Positions 13,369 to 23,769 of a DNA stretch of 64,000 nt are shown piece after piece (position 1 is the stretch's first letter; each line of letters opens with the position of its first letter). The stretch lies in NCBI GenBank assembly GCA_001661515.1, contig LUVW01000019.1:124001-188000 (forward strand), given 5' to 3'. The DNA is from Capniomyces stellatus. Lineage: Eukaryota > Kickxellomycota > Harpellomycetes > Harpellales > Legeriomycetaceae. Under the pieces are notes generated by a model. It did not search any database. It worked only from the letters and a program-made list of their open reading frames with translations, and had not been told where the DNA came from. A program made the translations under genes and the position numbers.

Positions 13369-14400
13369 ATGAAGAACAAGTTTAGGAGAGGAAAGAAGTA
13401 TAGATCTGGGAATGATAGTAGTATCAATAAGTATGGGATTACCGAAAGCTACCTCGAAAACGAGCAGGTTCTTGCAGAGCTAAAGCAGGAGTCCATTGAC
13501 AGTACAAGAGAGTTTCATAACTTGATACTAGTTCTCGAAGTTGGCGCAGCAGTTCTATGGGTATTGTTGTGTCTATACATCATACCTAGCTCGGCATATT
13601 CTGGCCTCGAAAACAATATGCCACTGATAGTCACAGTTATATTTGCATTTTCAATACTTTTCGTTATTCTGATAGCTATGGCCTTCACGTTGAAGGTAAG
13701 TGACCAAAGCTTAAAAAAAATGCAGGATATTTTCTAAAAATAGCAATTTACGCCCCCCCTCCCCCCTCCCCCAAACAGTTTAGTTTTTGCACTTGAGATA
13801 ACGGGGCTGCGTTTCTGTATAAATATATACATTCGACATTGTATTTTCTTCGTTTATAAATAACTCCAATGCGATGTGTTGCGTGTAAAATAGAGGAAAA
13901 GTAATAAGCTGAAGGAACTAGAGAATAAAGAATTTACAATAAATGATCTCGAGGAGCACCTGGACAACCACGAAGGTGGACTGAGGGAGTACGGGTACTC
14001 TGCACGCGAGACAAGTAAAGATATGCAATACAAAAATAAGGTAGCTTGCCCAGAAAAGGCTGTCACTTTGCCGGAAAAATCTCCAGTGAATATAGTCGAG
14101 ATCCCCGAGTTTGACTCAAATATAATCACCAATGAAAAGATGTATGCAGAAGAATTTCCAAAAATTCCAGGGGCCAAGAACGAATTATTTCATGATGTTG
14201 CGCATGTGAGCTATGACACGATTAAAGGCAAGCTTATGGAAGATGGCAGTGCGTTTGTCGAAGACAAATCCCAGCCGGCCAACACAGATATGTCAGGCGA
14301 GTCAGTTAGTATAGATATAGACAAGTTTGACACGTATCCTATTAAGCCACCAAAGTCTGATAGGTTCTTTTCTCCGGTTGGCACACCTGAACCCAGATAG
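13369..14400 (+). CDS. Two-pass membrane protein of unknown function
   Basis: Not recognised. Exons 13369..13695 and 13894..14400 join in phase 0 over a 198-base intron whose middle contains a C-rich run (13752-13772). The product is about 277 residues. Residues 1-50 are basic and polar. Two membrane segments follow, roughly residues 61-80 (LILVLEVGAAVLWVLLCLYI) and 86-108 (PLIVTVIFAFSILFVILIAM), separated by a very short loop with a Pro-Ser-Ser turn. After the splice comes a charged helix (NKLKELENKEFTINDLEEHL) and then an acidic, Pro-containing tail ending near GTPEPR. The hairpin topology with both ends on one side suggests an ER or vacuolar hairpin protein, but nothing identifies the family. 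Confidence 0.7.
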
Positions 14401-15763
14401 ATTGGATATGATGAAAAAGTGATCAAACGAGGTGGTGTAGGCCCTTTAAAAAAGCACAAACAGAAACAAAGGGGATATGGGGGGGGGGCATCTTTAAAAA
14501 TACAATATCATGCTTTATATACTGTGGCAAAAAAAAATAGGGAAAAAAAATGCAAGTCATAGAAATTATCTTTTAGTACTATTGTTATTGATTTAATTAG
14601 TAACTTAGGTTTAATAATTATTATTTTTGTTATTGAGACCCAGATTTAATATACAAGATAAGATCTTTATAATCGTCTATTCACAAAAATGAAGCAAGTT
14701 AATGCTCGAAAAACATGTTAAGACTTTTCAAGTAAGAATGTATATAGAAAGAGGCAATATTTGCTGTACTAAATAAAAGCTTAATATGCTACTAAGGGGG
14801 GGAGTTGGTAATATTTGACTTTTGGACTAGTGTATAAAACAGAAATGTAATTAGAAAAAGGAAAGTAACTGAACAAGCCAGGCATTGAAAATGTTGAATT
14901 TTGTATAGAAATCAAGAGGAAAAGAAATATATATATATATGAGGTAATTGAAAGGTAAAAAAGTTGAAGCGAATGGAATGAGGTTAGAAGGCGAGAAGCG
15001 TTTGTATTCAATGTAATGAATATCAATTTCGCGAAAATTTTACAATGAAAAAGAAAGGATGGGAAATTAATAAGCCTGGACAAAAATGAATAAATTGATG
15101 TTAATGGAAAGAAAAAGAAATGCAATATAAAGATTCGATAAAAAGTGTAAATAAAAGAAAAGATCAAGTGAAGAAGAAAACCGGAAAAAGTATATAATAA
15201 AGAAATTAAAATTAAACAGAAAAGTATAGTAAAAAAGGTCTAAAAAAAACAAAAAGCTTTTCTTCTTCTTGTATAATAGAAAAGAAAGGAATGGCGTTAG
15301 CAGGAGCAAGATTTAATGCTGTTGAACAAGTGAAGCGAGAAGGATAAATGTAAATCAAGTTGGCTAGGTAGAATCTGAAACGAAAACTAAGAATCGAATT
15401 GATAAAACGATAAAAGCAACGAAACGAAACGAAAAGAGGAAATAAAGAGAAGCAAAAGAAAGTAAGAAGATTAAATAGCGAAACGAAGCAAAAGAAAGAA
15501 AGAAAGAAAGAAAGAAAGAAAAAAAGAAAAAAAGAAAATGAATCTAGAAGAGCCAAAAAAGATGCAAAGCAGTTCATTAGCGACATGTAGCGTTGAAGGT
15601 TAGAAAGCTGTGCCATTTCAGTTTATATGTGCATATATTTTATTGGTTTTGGTTTAGGTTTTGACTTTGGTTTTGAAAAAAAAGGCTTTAGAGTAGTTGG
15701 GATGAAATTGGGATATTTGTATACTTAAGAGGGGGAAACTGGTGAATAAAAATAGATGCGATA
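14401..15763. other. Purine-rich intergenic region
   Basis: No gene. From about 14850 to 15760 the plus strand is overwhelmingly A and G, with an AAAG tandem repeat at 15490-15521. This region lies directly upstream of the NELF-C/D gene and must include its promoter. The long minus-strand open frames here are artefacts of the low-complexity Phe/Leu/Ser coding that the complement of a purine tract produces. Confidence 0.6.
15490..15521. repeat. Tandem (AAAG)n repeat
   Basis: About eight copies of the tetranucleotide AAAG/GAAA inside a longer purine-rich stretch, roughly 240 bases upstream of the NELF-C/D start codon. Confidence 0.9.
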
Positions 15764-18144
15764 ATGAACAAAGAAACGATTGCGGCGGCGGAGGAATATA
15801 TAAAAAAGGGAGGGGCGCCGATAAACCTGCTGAGGTCATTAGTTGATGGGTATAAAGGGTATGCAGCGTTGAGTAATCAGATCTCGGTAGATTTTGAAGA
15901 GACTTGTGGAGTTTCGTCCGACGAAGTTCTTATGGGGGCTATTAAGGATACGTTTTCGGATATATTGAGTGATGAGAAAATGGGAAAGGGAGTGGAAATA
16001 AAGGTAAGAAGGGAAATTTTGGGCTTTAATAGTGAATGGGATAATTGGGAATGGCAGTAGAGAGTAAGGATGGGAATAGCTCGAAAATAACAGACTAATG
16101 ATTTATGAATAGGATGGTGAAGAGATGGCAGAGAAATTGATTGAAACCAAGGAGTACAGGGAAATGATGTATGAATTGTCAGAAAAGTACCCTAAATCAG
16201 ATATACTTGGGAGAATGGTTCAGTTAATATCAGAAAAGGGATATCAGGGGGAAGTGGCAACGATTAGTACAGCAGCAATGTATGCAGAGGTGTTTTTTAA
16301 AATGCTTGGTGACTGTGTTGAGAATTTGAAAATGGCGGATGAAGAGAGTATTGAGGAGGAGATGGATCAGATATGGGTAAGTTTATTGGTTTGTATTTGT
16401 GCTTTAAGAGTGCACGAATGTTTGGTATTGAGCTACTGATAACAGATAGTAAATTATTCAAATTAGCAATTGGTTGGACATCGTGAGCACACGTATTTTA
16501 TGGCACAGTATATATTGCAAAAGGCGATGATAAATGCTGGGGAGCAAGGGTACGTTTTACAGAGGGTGATAGAGGAGCTGGAGGGGCGTTTGTATAAGCA
16601 GTATGAGAGGTAAACACAGCGGCTATGTATGATATGGTAGTATAAGATAAATGTATATGCATACAAACTTAAGCGAAGTATATTGAATAGAGGTGTGTTT
16701 TGCTGAAATAGGCCAATGGTTGGGACGCATATACAGATACTGGTTGAAGGGCTAACGGTTGGAGGTAGAGACCCGTTGTCATTGGCGCTTGTGTCGATGT
16801 TGCAGAGTGGTAGAGCGGCACCTGGTGATGTGGTGGCTATATACAAGGCATACCATGACTCGCCAAACAAGCCAGCAGCAAGAATAATTAGAAACACTGA
16901 TATTACAGGTAGGCGATTTTACTATTTACTATTTATATTATATTATATTATTTATTATTTACTTTATATTATTTACTATTTATCATTACTATTTACTTGA
17001 TTGCTATTGTTATTTGCCTTTTTAACGATCGGTTACTTGTTTTAATCAAGTTGTACGAGTAAAGCTGACAACTAAATGTAAATAAATCGACGAATAGAGC
17101 TGCTTTTAAAGGAGGTGTTTATGTTTATCGATATTGACGAGGAGAGAGGAGGGCTGAGGGAATCGCTTGAAGACAAGTATCTATGGTTGATAGCCTACTC
17201 GGCTGTAAAAATTGATGAGCCACTGGGTTCAGCCGGTCTGGCTAATGTAGCGAAGGTTAGTTATGAGGATGAGGAGAGGGAGATCGATGAGCTGGTAAAG
17301 ACTTTGAAGACTGTGAGAGTTAAATTGACGCCAATAACAACGTCAATAGACTTTAACAAGATGATACCTTGGCTTTTGGAAATAATAGAGTAAGTACACA
17401 CTTGGTAACTATATATATACATGTTTTATGGTAGCGCCTTTCTTTATTTACTTTTTATCAAGTAGCTAATTGAGTGTATTTTGCGTTTAAATGTGCTTGT
17501 TTTTTTAAAAAATAAAAAATTGCATTTCCTTTACTGTCACTACCTTACCTAGAACGCCGATTATAGCAATGCTGGTTGTTGAGTGGGTCAAATCCGTGAT
17601 AGTGGCAAACAAGTACAACTACTATGAGACGTACTATAGGCAGAATGAAGTTCCAATTCCGCTGTTGATCCTGGAGGAAATAGCGTACAAGCACCCTCAG
17701 CTTCGACCTGCGGTATTTAAAGTGTATGCAGAGTCGTTTAAATCAAGGATAGAATCATTTCTCCCCGAGTTCCAGGTTGGCTTCCATAGGATGATAATGG
17801 GGCTGATGCTGAATCTTGTTCAGATGGGGTACGGCTTGATAATCAGCAGATTTATGCTTGGTTTGTTGGTCAATAGAAAAGTGGATATAAGTTTGGTGGT
17901 TCATTATGTGAATGGCGTGCTTGAGATGATTCAGCCCCCATACAACGCCGAGCTGGTCAACGTGATGCTGTTGATAATTGTTCGCATTTTGCAGCCATTG
18001 ATTGAATCTGTTGAAAGCGTTGATAATCTAGAGTTTTTCTTGAAAGTCGTGAGCTCCAACTCTGATAAGCGACTGATCGGCAAGCTTGATGATGGCGCCC
18101 TGGAGTCTTCAGTTTTGATGTTGAGAATTGTTAAGCAGCTGTAA
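15764..18144 (+). CDS. NELFCD: Negative elongation factor subunit C/D (TH1 family)
   Basis: Six exons (15764..16003, 16113..16376, 16467..16609, 16712..16908, 17098..17389, 17553..18144) give 575 residues, close to the animal protein. All junction phases agree. NELF-C/D is the scaffold subunit of the NELF complex, which holds RNA polymerase II in promoter-proximal pause in the nucleus. Family landmarks in order: KKGGAPINLLRSLVDGYKGYA near the N-terminus; MVQLISEKGYQGEVATISTA; a histidine stretch HREHTYFMAQ; a DKYLWLIAYSA helix; PIIAMLVVEWV; and the C-terminal MGYGLIISRFML and VDISLVVHYVNGVLEMIQPPYNAELV, which track the animal sequence nearly residue for residue. The last exon's acceptor at 17552 was chosen over the nearer one at 17566, which would break the frame. 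A purine-rich region lies upstream and a pentanucleotide repeat just after the stop. Confidence 0.92.
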
Positions 18145-18618
18145 TGGATCGTTTTTTTATTACGATGTCTGTCCTGTCCTGTCCTGTCCTGTCCTGTCTT
18201 CTACTGATTGCTTTTGTTTTATAATGCATTGTTGCTATTATCGTTTCTTTGTCTTTTCCCCCGTCTTTAGACCAGACTTGGCTCTTATCTTGTTACTTTT
18301 TTATAGTTACTTTTTTATAGCTGCTTTTATTTTACACCTTTTTCTTCTTGGATCCCGTTTATTTAATATCAAATTGTAACCAAATCAAATTCCCTGAAAT
18401 CCATCTTTCTAAAAAAATTAAAAAAAAAATTTTACTGAAATCGAAAAATTAAAAGCAAGGTTTTTCGCAATTGTCAAGAACAGATTATTTACAATCTCCT
18501 TGTTGTTTCCTAAACTCTGCAGGTGCTACAAAAAGCAATTAAATATATTTATTAGTTTCGACTCTGCTATATCATACAAAGCATAATAGACAAAAAGACA
18601 GGGTTTAATATAGACAGT
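18145..18618. other. Intergenic with (GTCCT)n repeat
   Basis: It contains the pentanucleotide repeat at 18167-18199, just 3' of the NELF-C/D stop codon, followed by pyrimidine-rich then A-rich sequence. No gene seen. Confidence 0.5.
18167..18199. repeat. Pentanucleotide repeat (GTCCT)n
   Basis: Six copies of GTCCT, placed about 25 bases after the NELF-C/D stop codon and so probably within its 3' UTR. Confidence 0.9.
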
Positions 18619-19050
18619 ATGGGTAGATCAGCAAAGTCGTGTGGCCGCAAAACGCGAAAGCAAAAGGAGATGGACAAGGTAAATTCAGAATACAACAACT
18701 CAAACCAGAAGCTTGGAAACAAGTCCAAAAGCTTTGCTACTGAATCGACAGTGACGAGCAACAACCAAGCCCCAAATGGCAGCGAAAAAGCGAGTGGATT
18801 GAGAGCGCAGGCAAGCAAACCATACTCCAAGCCAGTGACTAACAAAAATAACGACAAACCTGCAAAGGCACTCAACACCGATGTAGCGATGCAGACGGAA
18901 CTGGGCGTTTTTAGCAGTATTGGCGTGACTAATGGTGGTATCACTGAGACCAGCACCTCAGCTAAAAACAAAAACAAGAGTAAAGGCAAAAACATGACTT
19001 CTGATTCGTATTCAAAAAACAAGGTTGATTACTTGAAATTCTTCAAATAA
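18619..19050 (+). CDS. Small basic hypothetical protein
   Basis: Not recognised. A single-exon frame of 143 residues. It opens with a basic block (MGRSAKSCGRKTRKQKE) that could act as a nuclear or nucleolar signal. An Asn/Ser/Lys-rich low-complexity middle follows, and the tail NKVDYLKFFK looks like a short ordered motif. Hydrophobic residues are scarce and there is no signal peptide or membrane segment. The codon makeup, clearly less T-rich than the flanks, supports a real gene. It follows NELF-C/D on the same strand with about 470 bases between. The N-terminus faintly recalls small ribosome-biogenesis proteins, but I would not assign that. Confidence 0.6.
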   Translation: MGRSAKSCGRKTRKQKEMDKVNSEYNNSNQKLGNKSKSFATESTVTSNNQAPNGSEKASGLRAQASKPYSKPVTNKNNDKPAKALNTDVAMQTELGVFSSIGVTNGGITETSTSAKNKNKSKGKNMTSDSYSKNKVDYLKFFK

Positions 19051-19668
19051 AAAACTATTAACGCTCCTCGCGCGCCATCTGAAAACACGTTTGTATAAAG
19101 ACAAAAATAAAAATACACTAATAATAGTATCATTATAATACATAAATGTATATTGCTACTCCACGTTTCTACTATTGGACTTGTACACGGCTACAGCCTA
19201 TCTTACTAGCCTACCACTATTCTTTTTTTTCCTCTTTTTTTTTTTTGGCCAGGTCTCAACCAAAAATCAAGTACATTGTCCTGTTCTTGCAACCATTGTA
19301 CACTTTGCCACTGAAATAACAACAATACAAAAACGATATCCATATTTTCATGGCAGGGTTTGAAAAGTTTAAAGTAGCATAGACATCATTAACACGTTAA
19401 ACCAAAATAAAATAGAAATAGAAATAGAAATAGAAACATATCACGACTGTTAAAAATGATGCAACTCGTTTGATGATAAAATAGTGTTAAGTCGTGGTTA
19501 AATTGCTTATAGCAAATATAATAATTCTAATAAAACAAAGTAATAAATGAGAAAGATATAGTGGAAAGCGAGAGAAAAAAGAAATAAATGGCATAGCTTC
19601 AATAGATAGTAGAAAAAGCAAAGCAAAAGGGAGTGTAAAAAAAACCAAAATATATTATAATAAACTGG
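19051..19668. other. Convergent intergenic region with GAAATA repeat
   Basis: It separates the plus-strand small basic protein from the 3' end of the minus-strand oxidoreductase. A (GAAATA)n run of about four copies lies at 19411-19436. No gene seen. Confidence 0.5.
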
Positions 19669-21705
19669 TCAGTAGTAAAAGTAGGCACCAACCAAAATTG
19701 CTACCAAAGCAATGTTTATAAACAAATAGTTCTTATCAACAACGTCAAAAAACGCAGCCAAAAATCTGTAAAAGGCCATAAACACTTGGTACACTCCATT
19801 GCTAGGCCTCTTGCCCGACGAATTCCACAAAACAGGTTTTACCAGCTTGAATGGCAACTCAGCACCTAACTCTTCAGCTTTACTCAGTCCCGAGTAGCAT
19901 CCATCTTCCAATGTCCCAAACCTGAAGCAGGATCCAACAAATTTTACTGTTTCTGTGTCCAACATCGAAGCCAATTTCAGTGTCTCGGGTTTCTACAGTT
20001 GTGTATTTGGATGTATCCATATATAGGAATAGCGGAAATTTTATGTTTTTGATTGAAGAAAAGAAGAAAAAAAATGTTGATAGGTAAATAGAGTCAGCAG
20101 CCAAATTTGTAGCCTTCTACTTGAAAATCGAGCAGCTTGATTTGGGTGTCGCTTCTTCTTACCATTTGGGACAAGTCTAGAGATTTATGGTGCATATCGG
20201 CAATCACCATTCTAGGATTCGGTTCCAATACAGGATTGATCGTTATAAACACAAAACTGTGGCACAAAATGTCGATGTTCATTAGCTTGTTTCCCCAAAT
20301 TGTTGTGCAGTTTTGCTTCTTTCCATCGATGGTTGCCTCAATGTTATTTATTGAGGACCAAGCCGAGCTTTTTGAAGGCAGGAGCTAAATAATCATGCAA
20401 GTAAACAAAAGCAAGTAAATAAGTGTATGATGCAACTATACTTTGTATAGTAAGGATCTAGTTGTGGAGGGGGGAAATAAAAATTTAAATGTAAATGTAG
20501 ACTGGTATGTCCTAAAAACTCACGATCGAATCGGTATGGAGAATAAAGCGGTTATCGTTGAATTTGTAGCTCCTTAAAATGTTTTGCTTCTGTGGAGATA
20601 TAATCGTTGATAGAATTTCTGCAGATTTGTCTGGGTTAACCGCCATAACAACAGTATCAAACTCCTCAGAAATCCCATCAGAGTCTATCAGAATCACACC
20701 TATTTCGTTTCCATTAGCATCAAACTTCTTGACTATCTGCACGATCTTGGTATTAAACCTTATATCGAACAACCCTTCCTTCAGCGAGTTAACCAATCTA
20801 CGCCCTCCTCCTCTTATCACTTTAAACTTTTCCCTGAAGTAGAAAATCGAGTCAGTTATGTGCGATGCAAACCTCTTCACCAACCAAGCCGGCAGCTTGT
20901 TTGTTTCTGAACTGTTCGTTTTCCACAGAAATGTTGACATCACTGGGTTGATAATATAGTCCAGGAAATACTTTGAATATCCCCGATTCCTCAGGTACTC
21001 GTCAATTGTCTGCTTGTTCTCCGCAACAAACAGCTGGCTCTCCTCCTCCATGCTGATCTCTATTATAAACCTAACCCTATCCAAAAACGCCCTCAAAAAT
21101 TTCATGTTAAAGATATTTGTCAGTTGCGAAAACGCTCCGATAAACCCTGAGCTGTTCCACTCCATTCTTATCACTCTCTTTGGCAGCCACAAACTCTGCC
21201 TCAATATTCTTCTCCCTTGCTCTGACGATATCAACAACGAAGACACTGAATTCTCATCGTTTAATTGCCCATTCAACTCCCGATCTTTCTCCGCCAACAA
21301 CCCCTCTATACTATCGCTCTTGTTTCCTGACACACTCGCGTTCTTTGTATCGTTTATCTCCCACCTCGTCATTCCAAAATCTAGCTCACTCGTTTCTGTA
21401 TCCATCCTGATCTCATCAAACACTCGATTCAGATTTGGACAGTACTTTTCATTGTAGTAAAACGGCCGCATGTCCACGGGAATCCGCGTCTCTGGCAGGA
21501 AATCCACCGTACACTTCTCTGGAATTCCTGGTGGCAAGAAGTCTATTGTTGATGCATACTTCAAAACATTCTCTGTCTCCTCGTACAATGTTACCAAGTG
21601 CGGTGAATAATGCGATAGGGCCCATGCACACAACACTCCCGATATCCCTGAGCCCACAACTGCAACTCTTTTCTGCTCAACTTGTTTTTTCCCCTCTTTA
21701 TCCAT
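19669..21705 (-). CDS. FAD/NAD(P)-binding amine-oxidase-like oxidoreductase, tail-anchored
   Basis: Three minus-strand exons (21705..20524, 20384..20163, 19992..19669), all phase 0, give 575 residues. The N-terminus has the dinucleotide-binding motif VAVVGSGISG (residues 14-23) followed by LYEE, as in FAD-dependent amine-oxidase-like proteins. KVIRGGGRRLVNSL corresponds to the conserved G-G-S/R-x-x-L segment. FDTVVMAVNPDKSAEIL, then NDNRFILHTDS|LLPSKSSAWSSIN, match the family's A-L-H-T-D and L-P-x-x-x-x-A-W-S-x-x-N landmarks across the first splice. VKFVGSCFRFGTLEDGCYSG at the end matches the G-x-x-x-x-G-x-x-E-D-G-x-x-S-G motif closing the FAD site. This resembles the bacterial/fungal COG2907-type group, whose substrate is uncertain. 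Unusually, a terminal hydrophobic helix (FINIALVAILVGAYFYY) would anchor it to a membrane. Confidence 0.85.
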
Positions 21706-22624
21706 TTGATTATTCTGCTCTTATCTCTCTTTCCACTTGTAAAATCCTACTTGCTACTTGCAAACAAAAAAATAAATTAATAAGGCCCCGCTCTACCACC
21801 CTTATTTTGTCTCCGTTTTTTTCCTACCCTGATTCGTTCTTGTCGCTTTTTTTAGCTTATATAAAAAAAAACTCCAATTATTTAATTCCTTTTCAAAACA
21901 AATGCTTATTTAGCTCTATGAGTACAAAAAAAATGTGCAAATGTATAAACCAAAACACTCGAGTTACTATAACAAAGCTATCCTTAATGTTATAAAGTAT
22001 CCTATTCCACTCATAAAAACAATCTAAATAAAATTTTAAGACTCTTGCGAAGATTATTTCTTTTGTTTTTCTAAAGCTGCAACTAGAACTTTTTGCTTTT
22101 TTTATCTTCTCTTTTTGTATATGTGCTAAAGTTGTGAACGGAACTCTGTTTTTAAAGAGCTCAATTAACTTCAACTCTTTTTTTTTCTTGAATTAATAAA
22201 CTACTAGTTTCATTGTTTCTGACTTTTTTGCTCTGAAATTGTTGATTATAAACAAACAAGCTAGAATAAAGAATCCCTACTGATTTGAAGCTCATTACTA
22301 ATAATATCCCTGGAAACCTCCCCTAAACAAAAAATAACTATCCCAAACCTAGCTATTTCGGAAGAATCGTAAATTTAGTGAATTCTTCTTTCCTGTTTTG
22401 GGATCCGCCAGCTTCTTTCTGCATCTACTTGCTTCTTTTAATGCTTATTACATCATCTCTCTCGTTTTTCAATTTATTTATACAAACGCAGCTGCCCTCA
22501 GTTTCCTTTTATGAGCAACTTTAGGCCTAAATAGGTTGTATTTATCTATAACACAATCCTATTTTTTTCTTGCAATTTTCATTTTAGAAAAAGCATTTTT
22601 TTGGCTTTTTTTTCTTTCTTTCTT

Positions 22625-22658
<34 letters not shown>

Positions 22659-23346
22659 GCTTTTTGGCTAACGCCTACTTTTTCTGCTGAGGATATTTAC
22701 GACACTTTATCATTGGGTACATCGATTTAGCATCCACTTAAACCACTGGCCAACTCTCAATTTTCAGTATTTTATTAAATAATTTATTTGACCTAATGCA
22801 TATACACAAGCCAACCAGGAACCTAGATCTTTCTTTACTGCTAATTTTATCGCTTTCTGTTTATCTTATTTGCTTTTTACTCTTGAGTGAAATTAGTATC
22901 AGAAAAGCAGCGACTTTTTACCCCATAAAACAATGATTGATATTTATTTATTTTTTGGCGATGACATCAACGTTTTACAAATTAAATATTGAATTCACCT
23001 TAATTATCCAACCGACATTAATCACCCATCTTATGTACGAATGGCGATATCCAATAGGCAAGATGGTGATACATATATTACATACCACTGCCAAATCCTT
23101 GTTTCAGTACAACTTGCGTTGAATAAAAAATAAATCATGCGAACATGTATCCCAAAATCATCATAATTTTAAACAAAATATCCACACATGTAGTCATCTG
23201 CTACGCTTTGCAAAACTCAAAAGTGATCGATGCGAGCTTTATTAACTGGTTGTAAAAAGTACTATACAATAAATAAAAGCAATACAGCAAAGTATGCATT
23301 CTGTTATATAAATCAAGTCCACTTGGCTAAAAAATCGACACATACT
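21706..23346. other. Intergenic, pyrimidine-rich
   Basis: It lies upstream of the oxidoreductase and downstream of the PDI-like gene. It contains long T runs (notably about 22620-22660) and AT-rich unique DNA. No gene or RNA recognised. Confidence 0.5.
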
Positions 23347-23769
23347 TTAGTTGGTTTGATTGCTAATAAACTCTTTAAAACTATCTAAATCCCGGCCAGA
23401 GCCATACCCAACTGGCGAGTTAGTGTCTCCCTTCTTAAACCATTTCAGGGTAGGATATCCTTTAACTTCAAATCTGCCACAGACATCGTTATTCACTGTA
23501 CAATCAACCTCTGCGATTATAACACCATCATTGCTGCTGTATGACCTTGACAGATCCTCATAAGTATCCTTCAGCCTTTGGCAGTGGATGCACCAAGGAG
23601 CAAAGAACTTGACCATTGTACCCTTTCCTGCGGATCCAATCACAGTATCAACATTTGATGCATTAAGCGACACCACCTTTGATTCTTCTTGAGCGTTAAC
23701 GTTTCTAACTCCGGCTGAAGCCACTAAAACTGCCGCAACAACGTATTTTAGTCCAATCATATTTATCAA
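23347..23769 (-). CDS. Small secreted/ER thioredoxin-fold (PDI-like) protein
   Basis: A single exon, 140 residues. Residues 1-26 form a signal peptide (hydrophobic core YVVAAVLVASAGV, likely cleaved after NVNA). One thioredoxin domain follows: VSLNASNVDTVI, then MVKFFAPWCIHCQRLKDTYE with the redox pair C60 and C63. The cis-proline strand is at GYPTLKWFKKG. Single-domain PDI relatives (ERp44/TMX/TXNDC5-like) oxidise or isomerise disulfides in the ER. Here the active site reads CIHC, not the usual CGHC, and the C-terminus (FISNQTN) has no KDEL/HDEL retention signal, so the protein may be secreted or held by partners. A second cysteine pair (VDCTVNNDVC) sits after the second strand, as in PDI a domains. 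Confidence 0.85.
   Translation of the reverse strand: MINMIGLKYVVAAVLVASAGVRNVNAQEESKVVSLNASNVDTVIGSAGKGTMVKFFAPWCIHCQRLKDTYEDLSRSYSSNDGVIIAEVDCTVNNDVCGRFEVKGYPTLKWFKKGDTNSPVGYGSGRDLDSFKEFISNQTN

Noticed and set aside
14781..15616. Several overlapping minus-strand frames rich in Phe, Leu and Ser
   Set aside because: They are the complement of a purine-rich tract; their composition is a direct result of the skew.
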